Counted from the stretch's first letter, positions 8,160 through 17,257 are shown. The stretch: 64,000 bases of DNA from Prevotella sp. (GCA_017413085.1 JAFPVC010000029.1:1-64000); one strand, 5' to 3'. Made by a program: numbers and translations. Notes: generated by a model from the sequence alone, not told the origin.

Positions 8160-9397
8160 TGTATAACCTTGTTTTCTATATATACGAACTCGGAGTATTT
8201 GTGGCAAGCTTCTTTTCACAGAAGATAAAAAAAATGTGGAAAGGTGAGCGTGCCGCATTTGCGTTGCTGAAGGAAAAGGTAGACCCCAATGCAGAGTATG
8301 CCTGGTTTCACGCCGCCTCATTGGGCGAATTTGAGCAGGGCAGGCCGATTATCGAAGAGTACCGCAGAATGTTTCCTGACAAGAAGATTCTGCTTACGTT
8401 CTTCTCTCCTTCAGGCTATGAGGTGCGCAAGGATTATGACGGCGCCGACATTGTGTGCTATCTACCCATTGACACACCTACCAATGCAATACGTTTTCTC
8501 AGGACTGTGCGGCCGGTCGTTGCTTTTTTCATAAAATATGAGTTCTGGTATAACTATCTGCATATACTCAGACACCGTAAAGTACCGGTATACAGCGTGA
8601 GCAGTATCTTTAGGCATGATCAGATATTCTTTAAATGGTATGGCAAGCAGTACAGGCAGGTACTGAATTGCTTTACTCATTTCTTCGTGCAGAATGAGCA
8701 GAGTCTGCAGTTGCTCCACAGTATCGGCCTTGACAATGTGGAGGTGACTGGCGACACACGTTTTGACCGTGTGCTGCAAATAGCCGGCAGGAGTAAGGAT
8801 GTGAAAGAGGTGGAAACCTTCTGCAATGGTAAGCGCATATTCGTTGCAGGCAGTTCGTGGCAGCCAGATGAGGAGATATTTATTCCTTATTTCAAGGATA
8901 AGCCTGACTGGAAGATGATAATCGCTCCGCATGTGATAGATGAGTCGCACCTGGTGCAGATAGAGCATTTGCTGGAAGGGAAGCAGGTGGTAAGGTTCAC
9001 TAAGGTGAAAGATGCTGATGAAGAATTGCTGCGCAGTGCCGATGTTATGATTATAGACTGTTTCGGCCTGTTGTCATCGCTGTATAAATATGGTGAAGTG
9101 GCATACGTCGGTGGAGGTTTTGGCGTGAGCATACATAATTTGCCTGAGGCGGCTGTGTGGCAGATGCCCGTCATCTTCGGTCCGAATAACGAGAAGTTTA
9201 TGGAAGCTCAGGAGTTGAAGGCCTGTGGTGGCGGAAAGGAAATAAAAGATGCAGCCGACTTCCGTGTGGTAATGGATGCCTTTGCCGGTGACCCACGCCA
9301 GTTGAGTGCTTCGGCTAAGGCGGCCGGTGATTATGTCAAGTCACATTCGGGGGCTACGGAGAGAGTATTGCAATATGTAAGTAAAACAGATAAATAA
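8159..9397 (+). CDS. waaA: 3-deoxy-D-manno-octulosonic acid (Kdo) transferase
   Basis: A 412-residue GT30 glycosyltransferase that adds Kdo to lipid A precursor at the inner face of the cytoplasmic membrane. Landmarks: N-terminal hydrophobic anchor; WFHAASLGEFEQGRPII near residue 47; LLTFFSPSGYEV near residue 80; VAGSSWQPDEE near residue 230; and the C-terminal nucleotide-sugar site AYVGGGFGVSIHNLPEAA near residue 315. Its ATG overlaps the gltX stop (TAATG), so translation is likely coupled. Confidence 0.93.
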   Translation: MYNLVFYIYELGVFVASFFSQKIKKMWKGERAAFALLKEKVDPNAEYAWFHAASLGEFEQGRPIIEEYRRMFPDKKILLTFFSPSGYEVRKDYDGADIVCYLPIDTPTNAIRFLRTVRPVVAFFIKYEFWYNYLHILRHRKVPVYSVSSIFRHDQIFFKWYGKQYRQVLNCFTHFFVQNEQSLQLLHSIGLDNVEVTGDTRFDRVLQIAGRSKDVKEVETFCNGKRIFVAGSSWQPDEEIFIPYFKDKPDWKMIIAPHVIDESHLVQIEHLLEGKQVVRFTKVKDADEELLRSADVMIIDCFGLLSSLYKYGEVAYVGGGFGVSIHNLPEAAVWQMPVIFGPNNEKFMEAQELKACGGGKEIKDAADFRVVMDAFAGDPRQLSASAKAAGDYVKSHSGATERVLQYVSKTDK

Positions 9398-9412
9398 ACA
9401 ATAATAAAAGAA

Positions 9413-10690
9413 ATGAAGAAGAACATCGAAACTTTATGTATACACGGAGGCTGGAAGCCTTCTAAGGGTGAACCACAGCAGTTGCCTATCTATCAGTCTA
9501 CCACATTCAAGTATGACACCAGCGAGCAGATGGCACGTCTGTTTGACTTGAAAGACTCTGGCTATTTCTATACCCGTCTTGCCAATCCGACGAATGATGC
9601 CGTTGCCAAGAAAATAGCTGCCCTTGAGGGTGGCGTGGGTGCAATGCTCACGTCGTCAGGTCAGGCTGCCAATTTCTATGCTGTATTCAATATATGTCAG
9701 TCAGGCGACCATTTCATTACTTCAAATTCAATATATGGTGGCACATATAATCTTTTTGGTGTTACCATGAAGAAACTGGGCATTGAATGTACGTTCATTG
9801 ACCCGGACTGGGATGATGAGAAGATAGAGGCTTGCTTCAAGGAGAACACTAAGTGCTTCTTCGGTGAGACGATATCTAATCCCGGCGGCAACGTGTTTGA
9901 TATCGAACGCTTTGCTAAGATGGCTCACAAACATGGTGTGCCCCTGATTGTTGATAATACATTCGCTACACCTGTAAACTGCCGTCCGTTTGAGTGGGGA
10001 TGCGATATTGTGACTCATTCTACGACTAAGTATATGGATGGCCATGCAACGCAGGTTGGCGGCGTAGTGGTTGACTCTGGCAACTTCGACTGGGATAAGT
10101 ATGCAGATAAGTTCCCCGGACTGACAACACCTGACGATTCGTATCACGGGCTCACATACACCAAGGCTTTTGGCAAGATGGCCTACATGACTAAGCTTGT
10201 CGCCCAGTTGATGCGAGACCTCGGTTCTATCCCTGCACCACAAAATGCTTTCCTGCTTAACCTTGGACTTGAGACGCTTGCTCTGCGTATGAAGCAGCAT
10301 TGCAGCAATGCACAGAAAGTGGCAGAGTGGCTTGAGAAGAATGAGAAAGTAGGGTGGGTGAATTACTGTGGCCTGCCGTCCAACAAATACTATGCACTGG
10401 GCCAGAAATACCTGCCAAACGGTTCTTGTGGCGTGATAGCCTTTGGATTGAAAGGCAGTCGTGAAGAGGCCATCAAGTTCATGGATAACCTTGATTTTAT
10501 ATCAATAGTTACCCACGTGGCCGATGCACGCACCTGTGTGCTTCATCCTGCCAGTCATACGCATCGTCAGCTGTCAGATGAGCAACTGCGCGAGGCAGGT
10601 GTGGCTCCTGATCTTGTAAGGCTGTCCGTAGGCATAGAGAATGTGGAAGACATCATAGCCGATTTGGAGCAGGCTATGGCGAAAATGTAA
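9413..10690 (+). CDS. metY: O-acetylhomoserine aminocarboxypropyltransferase (sulfhydrylase)
   Basis: A 425-residue PLP enzyme of the Cys/Met metabolism family, likely converting O-acetylhomoserine and sulfide to homocysteine. Visible: LCIHGGW at the N-terminus, YTRLANPTNDAVAKKIAALEGG near residue 62, the SIYGGTYNLF segment near residue 105, IVDNTFATPVNCRPFEWGCDIV near residue 180, and the PLP lysine in HSTTKYMDGH near residue 206. The overall length of about 425 favours the sulfhydrylase over cystathionine synthases (about 390). It sits 15 bp after waaA and 12 bp before the ComM-like gene. No SAM riboswitch was seen because it lies inside an operon. Confidence 0.92.
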   Translation: MKKNIETLCIHGGWKPSKGEPQQLPIYQSTTFKYDTSEQMARLFDLKDSGYFYTRLANPTNDAVAKKIAALEGGVGAMLTSSGQAANFYAVFNICQSGDHFITSNSIYGGTYNLFGVTMKKLGIECTFIDPDWDDEKIEACFKENTKCFFGETISNPGGNVFDIERFAKMAHKHGVPLIVDNTFATPVNCRPFEWGCDIVTHSTTKYMDGHATQVGGVVVDSGNFDWDKYADKFPGLTTPDDSYHGLTYTKAFGKMAYMTKLVAQLMRDLGSIPAPQNAFLLNLGLETLALRMKQHCSNAQKVAEWLEKNEKVGWVNYCGLPSNKYYALGQKYLPNGSCGVIAFGLKGSREEAIKFMDNLDFISIVTHVADARTCVLHPASHTHRQLSDEQLREAGVAPDLVRLSVGIENVEDIIADLEQAMAKM

Positions 10691-10702
10691 GAAAGCGGTC
10701 GT

Positions 10703-12247
10703 ATGCTGTCGAAGACGTATTGTGCGGCTGTAAATGGACTTAGCGTCAACACTGTAACAGTGGAAATCAGTGTTGAGCCGGGACAGAAGTTTATCCTTTC
10801 CGGACTTGGTGACGAAGCTATTCGTGAGAGCTTCGGAAGGATAACGACTGCCGTCGGCTATAGCGGTTTTAAGTTTCCGCAAAAGTCGATAATAATAAAT
10901 CTTTCGCCAGCAAACCTGCGCAAGGAGGGGTCGGCTTACGACCTCTCCATGGCTGTGGGAGTAATGGCAGCGGATGATGATTTGCCCCACACCCACCTGC
11001 ATGAGTACATGCTTGTAGGCGAAGTGGGACTTGACGGGCGGCTAAAACCGGTTGCCGGCATACTGCCGATGGCTATACTTGCCAGGAAGGAAAAATTCAA
11101 GGGCATTATCGTTCCGCGTGAGAATGCACGCGAGGCGGCAGTGGTAAACAATCTTGAGGTTTACGGCATGGATACCTTGCTTCAGGTTGTGCAGTTCCTT
11201 TCCGACCAGATTACGGCTGAGCCGTTGGTGGTTGATACACGTAAGCTGTTTTATCAGCAGCAGTTGGAGGCTTCTGACCTTGATTTCGCTGACGTAAAGG
11301 GCCAGGAGTCTGTAAAGCGTGCTATGGAGGTGGCTGCTGCCGGTGGTCATAATATTATAATGATAGGTCCGCCGGGTTCGGGCAAGAGTATGATGGCAAA
11401 ACGACTGCCTAGTATTCTGCCGCCGTTGTCATTGGCAGAGAGTCTGGAGACTACGCAGATACATTCAGTAGCTGGTAAGCTCGGCACTAATCAGTCGCTT
11501 ATCTACCAGCGACCGTTCAGGGCACCTCACCACACTATTTCGCAGGTAGCACTTGTGGGCGGAGGCATATCGCCGCAGCCAGGTGAGATAAGTCTGGCTC
11601 ACAACGGGGTGCTGTTTGCTGATGAGCTGCCGGAATTTAATAAGAGTACGTTGGAAGTGTTGCGCCAGCCGTTGGAAGACAGGAAGATAACCATATCAAG
11701 GGCAAAATACACTACGGAGTATCCTTGCTCGTTTATGTTTGTTGCTAGTGCCAACCCCTGCCCATGTGGCTACTATGGCGATGCTACACATAACTGCGTA
11801 TGTACTCCGGGACAGATACACCGTTATATGTCGAAGATAAGCGGGCCGTTGCTTGACCGTATTGACATACAATGTGAGATACAGCCTGTATCAACCGAAA
11901 GTCTTTCGCAACTTGGCAAGGCAGAGCCGTCGTCAGAAATAAGGAAGAGGGTGATTGCAGCAAGAAAGATACAGGAAGAGCGTTTCAAACCATACAAGGA
12001 TGTGCATTGCAATGCCATGATGAATGAGAAAATGCTCCATGAATTTGCTGAGCCTGATGAAGAATCGGTAAAGATGCTTCGTATGGCTATGGAGAAATTC
12101 AAACTCAGTGCGCGTGCATACAGCCGTATACTCAAGGTATCGCGCACTATCGCCGACCTTGAGGGATGTGAATGCATAAAGATGAATCATATAGCTGAGG
12201 CTGTGGGTTATCGTAATTTGGATCGCAGTGACTGGGCTGAAAGGTAA
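10703..12247 (+). CDS. comM: YifB/ComM family Mg-chelatase-like AAA+ ATPase
   Basis: A 514-residue protein with the Lon-like ChlI N-terminal domain (VEISVEPGQKFILSGLGDEAIRES near residue 14), a Walker A MIGPPGSGKSMMAKRLP near residue 220, a Walker B VLFADELPEF near residue 305, and a zinc-binding loop NPCPCGYYGD near residue 350 with further Cys residues. ComM helicases drive branch migration during uptake of DNA in naturally competent bacteria; the role in Bacteroidetes is inferred from family only. Twelve bp separate it from both neighbours in the same operon-like run. Confidence 0.92.
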   Translation: MLSKTYCAAVNGLSVNTVTVEISVEPGQKFILSGLGDEAIRESFGRITTAVGYSGFKFPQKSIIINLSPANLRKEGSAYDLSMAVGVMAADDDLPHTHLHEYMLVGEVGLDGRLKPVAGILPMAILARKEKFKGIIVPRENAREAAVVNNLEVYGMDTLLQVVQFLSDQITAEPLVVDTRKLFYQQQLEASDLDFADVKGQESVKRAMEVAAAGGHNIIMIGPPGSGKSMMAKRLPSILPPLSLAESLETTQIHSVAGKLGTNQSLIYQRPFRAPHHTISQVALVGGGISPQPGEISLAHNGVLFADELPEFNKSTLEVLRQPLEDRKITISRAKYTTEYPCSFMFVASANPCPCGYYGDATHNCVCTPGQIHRYMSKISGPLLDRIDIQCEIQPVSTESLSQLGKAEPSSEIRKRVIAARKIQEERFKPYKDVHCNAMMNEKMLHEFAEPDEESVKMLRMAMEKFKLSARAYSRILKVSRTIADLEGCECIKMNHIAEAVGYRNLDRSDWAER

Positions 12248-12259
12248 TAGATAGATTAG

Positions 12260-13795
12260 ATGGAAGACAAGAGGATAGAAATAATGGATTCGACACTTCG
12301 TGATGGTGAACAGACCAACGGAGTGTCTTTCCTGCCGCATGAGAAACTTAGCATAGCCCGCACGTTGCTCAGGGATGTTAAGGTGGATCGCATTGAGGTG
12401 GCGTCGGCTCGCGTATCAGATGGCGAGAAGGACGCTGTAAAGATGATATGCCGTTATGCAACGGCACTTGGACGACTTGATGCTGTTGAGGTGCTGGGCT
12501 TTGTGGATGATGGCAAGTCCATAGAATGGATAAAAGAGTGTGGAGGCAAGGTGATTAACCTGCTTACCAAGGGCTCTGAGCGCCATTGCCGTCATCAGCT
12601 TGGCAAGACTCCTGATGAGCACATAGCTGATATCAGCAGGAATGTGAACATGGCGGTGAATGAAGGCCTGACGGTTAATGTGTATCTTGAGGACTGGTCT
12701 AACGGAATGAAGAACTCGCCGGAGTATGTGTATCATCTTGTGGAGTCGTTGAAAGATAAGCATATACAGCGTTTTATGCTTCCAGACACCCTCGGAGTGC
12801 TTACTCCTGATGATACGGCCTGTTTCTTTAAAGATATGGTCAGCCGCTTTCCTGGTTTGCATTTCGATTTTCATTCGCATAACGACTATGACCTTGCTGT
12901 GGGCAACAGCCTTGCGGCTGTAAAGAATGGTGCAAGTGGACTTCATGTAACGGTTAACGGACTTGGTGAGCGTTGCGGCAATGCTCCTTTGGCTTCTGTC
13001 CAGGCTGTGCTTCATGACCAGTGTGGCATTGTCACGTCGATAGACGAAGGTGTACTTAATGATGTAAGTCGCATGGTTGAAGGTTACAGCGGTATAGTCA
13101 TAGCCCCCAATCAGCCTATTGTGGGCGAGAATGTGTTTACACAGGTTGCTGGTGTGCATGCTGACGGTGACAACAAGCATAATCTGTATCAGAATGCACT
13201 TGTGCCAGAGCGTTTCGGACGTAAGCGTGAATATGCGCTGGGCAAGAACTCTGGCAAGGCAAACATTGAAAAGAACTTGCAGGAGTTAGGTCTTGACCTG
13301 ACACCAGAGCAGACACGCAAGGTTACGAAGCGTATCACTGAACTTGGTGACCGCAAGGCTCTCGTAACTCAGGAAGACCTTCCGTATATCATAGCCGATG
13401 TGCTGAAGCACTCTGCTCCCGAAGACCGCGTAAGGTTAAAGGGATATATGGTGAGTCTCTCATACGGATTGAAACCTCATGCGTGCGTTAAGATAGACAT
13501 TGACGGCAAACGCTATGAAGCTGATTCAAGCGGCGATGGTCAGTACGATGCCTTTGTTAAGGCATTGCGCCATATATATAAGGAGGTGTTGGGACGTACA
13601 TTCCCCATGCTTGAGAATTATGCGGTGTCGATACCTCCCGGCGGACGTACTGATGCCTTGGTGCAGACTCAGATTACGTGGCGGATGAAAGATGGACGAC
13701 TGCTTCGCACGCGTGCTCTTGATGCCGACCAGACAGAGGCTGCCATCAAGGCTACAATAAAGATGCTTAATCAGATAGAACCAGAGTACGCTTAA
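12260..13795 (+). CDS. 2-isopropylmalate / citramalate synthase family enzyme
   Basis: A 511-residue HMGL-like acyltransferase. The catalytic motif DSTLRDGEQTNGVSF is at residues 10-24, HSHNDYDLAVGNSLAAV lies near residue 210, and HVTVNGLGERCGNAPL near residue 232. A LeuA allosteric-dimerisation domain follows from about residue 380. Members condense acetyl-CoA with 2-oxoisovalerate (LeuA) or pyruvate (CimA); Bacteroidetes often carry this second, slightly divergent paralogue next to leuB. Here leuB is about 3.5 kb downstream, so the two act in one pathway but not one operon. Substrate cannot be decided by eye. It ends the gltX run, before a bidirectional terminator. Confidence 0.88.
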   Translation: MEDKRIEIMDSTLRDGEQTNGVSFLPHEKLSIARTLLRDVKVDRIEVASARVSDGEKDAVKMICRYATALGRLDAVEVLGFVDDGKSIEWIKECGGKVINLLTKGSERHCRHQLGKTPDEHIADISRNVNMAVNEGLTVNVYLEDWSNGMKNSPEYVYHLVESLKDKHIQRFMLPDTLGVLTPDDTACFFKDMVSRFPGLHFDFHSHNDYDLAVGNSLAAVKNGASGLHVTVNGLGERCGNAPLASVQAVLHDQCGIVTSIDEGVLNDVSRMVEGYSGIVIAPNQPIVGENVFTQVAGVHADGDNKHNLYQNALVPERFGRKREYALGKNSGKANIEKNLQELGLDLTPEQTRKVTKRITELGDRKALVTQEDLPYIIADVLKHSAPEDRVRLKGYMVSLSYGLKPHACVKIDIDGKRYEADSSGDGQYDAFVKALRHIYKEVLGRTFPMLENYAVSIPPGGRTDALVQTQITWRMKDGRLLRTRALDADQTEAAIKATIKMLNQIEPEYA

Positions 13796-13816
13796 GGCAT
13801 AGTGTAGAATGTTAAA

Positions 13817-13876
13817 TAAAAAGTACGGTTACTGTTTTACTGACCCGTGATGGTCTGAACAGTAATCGTACTTTTT
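13817..13876 (+). terminator. Bidirectional terminator between convergent genes
   Basis: Arms AAAAAGTACGGTTACTGTT and AACAGTAATCGTACTTTTT pair with one mismatch around a 21-nt loop, with A-run and T-run flanks. It serves the synthase gene (plus) and the glucosaminidase gene (minus). Confidence 0.85.
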
Positions 13877-13901
13877 GCTTAAAGACATTGATTGCATGAC
13901 C

Positions 13902-14912
13902 TTAGTAAACCCTCAGTCTGTCGCCCACACGTGGCATATAGTCATCGGGCAGGTTGTTCATCTTGTAGAGACTGCTCAGTCTTATGCCGTAGAGCTGTGA
14001 GATGTCGTACATGCTCTGTCCTGCCATTACCGTGTGCAGGAACCCCTTGTATTTGCGCTCAGCCCTCTTGGCTTTCTTCTGCAGGTAGACTATATCGCCT
14101 TCTGCAAGAACGGTATTCTTGTCGCGCTCGTTGTAGCGTGCCAGAGCCTTGTAGCCTACATTAACGTCAAGTGCTACGGAACGGTAAGTCTCCCCGCGTT
14201 GAGCCACTATGTATGTGTTGTTGTTGTATGCGTATATGGTGTGGTTCTTGACGATGCGACCCAGTTGTTCTGTTTTCGTCTTCTTCGTCTTCTTTTTGTC
14301 TTTGGCTTTTGTCTGGCCCTTTGTCTTCTTTATGCGTCCGAGAATGTCTTTCACTTCTCCGGCAATGTCAACGTTAGAGGCGTTATACGTGGTCTGTGTG
14401 TCAAACTGATATAACTTATATAGTTCGATTATTTCAATCAGTTTCTCTGCATACTGTGGGTTAGTGGCATATCCGCATGCTTTAAGTCCTCTTGCCCATC
14501 CTTTATAGTCTGTGGTGCTCAGTGAGAATAGCGACTTGTATCTGTTGCCTTGTAGGAATTTGCTGTGGTCAACGAAACTCTCACGTGCGCTGCTGTAGGC
14601 ACGGAAGCAGTCATTCTTTATGTCATCATCTACATAAATAGTTCCGCCAGACCAACCGTTGTGGCATTTTATTCCGAAGTGGTTGTTGGCTTTGGTAGCC
14701 AGTCGGCTCAGTCCGGCTCCGCTCTCAAGTAGTCCCTGTGCCAGTGTGATTGATGCAGGTACGCGGTATGCCTGCATTTGCTCCACGGCTATGTCTTTAT
14801 ATTTGTTTATGTAATTCTGGTATGCTGAATTCCATTTTATCGCAGCGTTTGCCTGCATCATATTTAATGCAAGCAGAATGAGAAAAGACAGTATTTTGTT
14901 CATGTTCTTCAT
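13902..14912 (-). CDS. Secreted glucosaminidase (GH73-type) with LysM repeats
   Basis: A 336-residue exported protein. Signal peptide to about residue 23 (NMMQANA). The lysozyme-like domain (about 30-165) contains SITLAQGLLESGAGLSRLA, where the Glu of LLESG is the expected acid, and NNHFGIKCHNGWSGGT, typical of N-acetylglucosaminidases that cut peptidoglycan. A Lys/Thr-rich linker (about 190-215) precedes two LysM modules: one around NTYIVAQRGETYRSVA, one around HTVMAGQSMYDISQLYGI. It probably remodels the cell wall in the periplasm. An alternative start is the Met at codon 4. Convergent with the synthase gene and divergent from trmN6. Confidence 0.88.
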   Translation of the reverse strand: MKNMNKILSFLILLALNMMQANAAIKWNSAYQNYINKYKDIAVEQMQAYRVPASITLAQGLLESGAGLSRLATKANNHFGIKCHNGWSGGTIYVDDDIKNDCFRAYSSARESFVDHSKFLQGNRYKSLFSLSTTDYKGWARGLKACGYATNPQYAEKLIEIIELYKLYQFDTQTTYNASNVDIAGEVKDILGRIKKTKGQTKAKDKKKTKKTKTEQLGRIVKNHTIYAYNNNTYIVAQRGETYRSVALDVNVGYKALARYNERDKNTVLAEGDIVYLQKKAKRAERKYKGFLHTVMAGQSMYDISQLYGIRLSSLYKMNNLPDDYMPRVGDRLRVY

Positions 14913-14942
14913 TAAAAGTTATATTGTTACGATAATTTTTCG

Positions 14943-14950
14943 TAATTTTG
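14943..14950 (+). promoter_or_regulatory. -7 box of trmN6
   Basis: TAATTTTG ends 8 nt before the preferred trmN6 start codon, implying an almost leaderless transcript. A TATTG -33-like element is at 14922-14926. Confidence 0.6.
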
Positions 14951-14958
14951 CACTCATT

Positions 14959-15654
14959 ATGAGTATGTTCTCTTTTAAACAGTTTTCTGTATGTCAAGAC
15001 CGTAGTGCCATGAAAGTAGGCACCGATGGTGTGTTGCTCGGGGCATGGGCGTCGGGTGGCAACAGTATACTTGACGTAGGCACAGGCACCGGACTGATAG
15101 CCTTGATGATGTCACAGCGGTTTCCTCATGCACAGGTCACTGCTATAGATATAGACGAGCAGGCTGCCGCTGAGGCATTACAGAATGTGGAATCCTCGCC
15201 TTTTTCACAACGCATTACCGTCTGTTGTAGCAGTTTGCAGCAGTTTGCTGTTTTGCATAACCATTCGTCATTCGACAGTATCGTGTGTAATCCTCCATTC
15301 TTTGAGGAAACACTGCATTGTCCTGATGCTGCGCGCAATGTTGCGCGCCATACGGAAGCTTTACCGTTTTCTGATTTGACGGACTGTTGTGCAGCGCTAC
15401 TTTCAGAGCGGGGTACGCTCAATCTTATCATTCCTGTCAGTGCACTTGGTAGGGTAGAGGAGCGTTGCGCCTACAGTTCGTTATTTGTTAGTGAGAAATT
15501 GTTCGTCCGTACCGTGCAGCGTAAGCAGCCTAAGCGTGTTATGCTGCGTATGGGCAAGCATCCTGTGCCGTGCGTCATCAATGAGCAGGTACTTATGGAA
15601 GACGGGTGTCGCAGTCAGTGGTATGCTCAAATAACAAATGATTTTTATTTGTAA
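14959..15654 (+). CDS. trmN6: tRNA1(Val) adenine(37)-N6-methyltransferase
   Basis: A 231-residue SAM-dependent methyltransferase. Motif I reads ILDVGTGTGLIALMM near residue 38, the acidic AIDIDEQAAAEA near residue 65, and the catalytic NPPF-type motif IVCNPPFFEE near residue 110, the signature of N6-adenine methyltransferases of the YfiC group. An in-frame ATG exists at 14878 but it precedes the promoter box, and the residues it would add are unrelated to the family, so 14959 (MSMFSFKQF) is chosen. Divergent from the glucosaminidase gene. Confidence 0.88.
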   Translation: MSMFSFKQFSVCQDRSAMKVGTDGVLLGAWASGGNSILDVGTGTGLIALMMSQRFPHAQVTAIDIDEQAAAEALQNVESSPFSQRITVCCSSLQQFAVLHNHSSFDSIVCNPPFFEETLHCPDAARNVARHTEALPFSDLTDCCAALLSERGTLNLIIPVSALGRVEERCAYSSLFVSEKLFVRTVQRKQPKRVMLRMGKHPVPCVINEQVLMEDGCRSQWYAQITNDFYL

Positions 15655-15708
15655 CCGCTTCCACTGAATTTGATTTCTCAAGTGTAAGAGTTCTCTGTTT
15701 TCAAATAT

Positions 15709-16443
15709 TCAGAACCACAGCGGGCCGTTGCCGTGTCCGATGCTTAGATTCTTGCCTCCTTCAATACCTCGGTTTATTATCTCTTTCGCTTCTCCTACAG
15801 CCTCGGGAAGTGATTTACCACGTGCCAGGCCAACGGCTATGGCGGTAGACATAGTGCATCCTGTGCCATGCAGGTTCGTTGAGTCAATCTTGTTTGACGA
15901 ATAAGTGTGTACGGTTCCGTCAGGCATCATAAGTCGGTCAGTCATTACGTTGCTGTTGTTGTGCCCCCCCTTTATGAGCATTGCCGTTGTCAGTTTGCTG
16001 CATCCGTCTGCATTCAGTCGTTTCGCTTCGGGCAGGTTGGGGGTGATTACGGTGCATAACGGAAAGAGACTGCTTCTCAGATAGTCAATGCAGTCTTCGC
16101 TCATCAGCCTTGTACCACTTGTAGAAATCATTACTGGGTCACACACGATGGGGCATACCGCATTGCTGAGAGCATTAACGATGATTTTGGCACATTCTAT
16201 GTTTGGTATCATGCCTATTTTCACCGCTTTTATGTCGAGGTCACTGAAAACGGCTTGTAGCTGTGCCCTCACCACTTCAGATGGAACGGTCATTACCTCG
16301 TTAACCCCCATGGTGTTTTGTGCCGTAATGGCGGTTATCACCGTGGCGCAGTATGCACCCATGCAGGTGGCCGTCTTCAGATCTTGCTGTATGCCGGCTC
16401 CTGCACTGCTGTCGCTGCCTGCTATCGTAAGTATTATCTCCAT
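15709..16443 (-). CDS. thiD: Hydroxymethylpyrimidine/phosphomethylpyrimidine kinase
   Basis: A 244-residue ribokinase-fold enzyme that phosphorylates HMP and HMP-P in thiamin synthesis. The N-terminal TIAGSDSSAGAGIQQDLKT, the conserved VCDPVMISTSGTRL near residue 100, MLIKGGH near residue 157 and the anion-hole/catalytic HGTGCTMSTAIA near residue 194 are all intact. It overlaps thiE by 10 bp. It is useful as the in-window reference for the degenerate copy fused to an AraC domain at 53991. Confidence 0.94.
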   Translation of the reverse strand: MEIILTIAGSDSSAGAGIQQDLKTATCMGAYCATVITAITAQNTMGVNEVMTVPSEVVRAQLQAVFSDLDIKAVKIGMIPNIECAKIIVNALSNAVCPIVCDPVMISTSGTRLMSEDCIDYLRSSLFPLCTVITPNLPEAKRLNADGCSKLTTAMLIKGGHNNSNVMTDRLMMPDGTVHTYSSNKIDSTNLHGTGCTMSTAIAVGLARGKSLPEAVGEAKEIINRGIEGGKNLSIGHGNGPLWF

Positions 16444-16985
16444 GCGTCTCCCAATATCATGGCTCCTCCGAAGCCCATTGTCTTTATTTCGTCTAACTTC
16501 TTGAACGTTACACCGCCAAGTGCAAACACTTTTCTGTCGATTATTCCTTTCTCTGCTGCCAGTGTTATGTCATCCGTGCTGAATGAGGAGGAGTAACCTT
16601 GTTTGGAGATGGAGTCGAATATGGGTGATAACGATACGTAGTTACACTTTTCCTTCCATTCTACCACTTCGTCAAGTGAATGGCAACTGCGGCTCAAGGT
16701 CATTCGTTTGTGGTCAAAGTCTGGAGGAATAAGGTTGTTCCTTTTATTAAGGTGTATTCCACCAAGAGAGTATGTCGTGGCCAGTTCGTGCCAGTCATGC
16801 AATACTGTTACTCTGCGTACTTCATCTGGCAGTTTGCCTAACAGTTGTTCAGTCTCTTCTTTTGTCCACGCAGGTTTGCGCAGGTGTATCCTCATGCCTG
16901 ATGTAGCATAATGGCAGATGCGTTCCACCTCGTTGCTGACATGGTCTGGCATAGTTATTATTATGGTGGTGAAGTTATTTGTCAT
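16434..16985 (-). CDS. thiE: Thiamine phosphate synthase family protein
   Basis: A 183-residue TIM-barrel protein of the ThiE/TenI family. Landmarks: IHLRKPAWTKEE near residue 33 (the usual QLR/IRLRKP position), TVLHDWHELATTYSLGGIHLNKR near residue 60, SLSPIFDSISKQGYSSSF near residue 118 and the phosphate-binding FALGGVTFKKLDEIKTMGFGGA at the end. It is shorter than typical ThiE (about 205-220), as in many Bacteroidetes copies. It joins HMP-PP and thiazole phosphate if active; a TenI-like regulatory role is the alternative. Upstream gene of the thiE-thiD pair. No TPP riboswitch could be seen in the very short upstream region. Confidence 0.8.
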   Translation of the reverse strand: MTNNFTTIIITMPDHVSNEVERICHYATSGMRIHLRKPAWTKEETEQLLGKLPDEVRRVTVLHDWHELATTYSLGGIHLNKRNNLIPPDFDHKRMTLSRSCHSLDEVVEWKEKCNYVSLSPIFDSISKQGYSSSFSTDDITLAAEKGIIDRKVFALGGVTFKKLDEIKTMGFGGAMILGDAWR

Positions 16986-16993
16986 TCTGACTG

Positions 16994-17001
16994 CAAAGTT
17001 A
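16994..17001 (-). promoter_or_regulatory. -7 box of thiE-thiD
   Basis: TAACTTTG on the minus strand ends 8 nt before the thiE ATG, again implying an extremely short leader and leaving no room for a riboswitch. Confidence 0.6.
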
Positions 17002-17103
17002 AGAAAAAAGTCTGTATTATAGATGTTTTATTGTCTTTTGAATGATGTAATATGATTTAAATCAAGAGCGATGCGTCGCATTGCAGTTTTTTTGTATATT
17101 TAT

Positions 17104-17134
17104 TTTGTAGTTTCGTTAAAACTTTGTACCTTTG
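17104..17134 (+). promoter_or_regulatory. Promoter of tRNA-Pro
   Basis: TTTG at 17104-17107 and TACCTTTG at 17127-17134 with 19 bp between. The predicted start is about 30 nt upstream of the mature tRNA. Confidence 0.75.
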
Positions 17135-17169
17135 CACCGCATTTGAAAGAAAGATAGTTCATTTGTATC

Positions 17170-17242
17170 CGGGGTGTAGCGCAGTTGGTAGCGTTCCTGG
17201 TTTGGGACCAGGCTGTCGCAGGTTCGAGTCCTGTCACCCCGA
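17170..17242 (+). tRNA. tRNA-Pro (anticodon UGG)
   Basis: Acceptor arms CGGGGTG (17170-17176) and CACCCCG (17235-17241) pair perfectly and are followed by discriminator A. The D arm is GCGC-AGTTGGTA-GCGT, the anticodon arm CCTGG-TTTGGGA-CCAGG gives anticodon TGG, and the T arm is GCAGG-TTCGAGT-CCTGT. CCA is not encoded. The 3' end is followed by a strong terminator. Confidence 0.96.
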
Positions 17243-17257
17243 CAGTCAGAAAACAGG

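Noticed and set aside
12416-13180. Minus-strand open frame of 254 codons
   Set aside because: Shadow of the isopropylmalate/citramalate synthase gene; composition is unlike a real protein. The same applies to 31622-32428 and 34460-35173.
14878-14958. N-terminal extension of trmN6
   Set aside because: It precedes and spans the TAATTTTG promoter box and does not resemble the family N-terminus.
16986-17100. TPP riboswitch upstream of thiE-thiD
   Set aside because: The -7 box is 8 nt from the start codon, leaving no leader, and no TPP-type conserved words were found.
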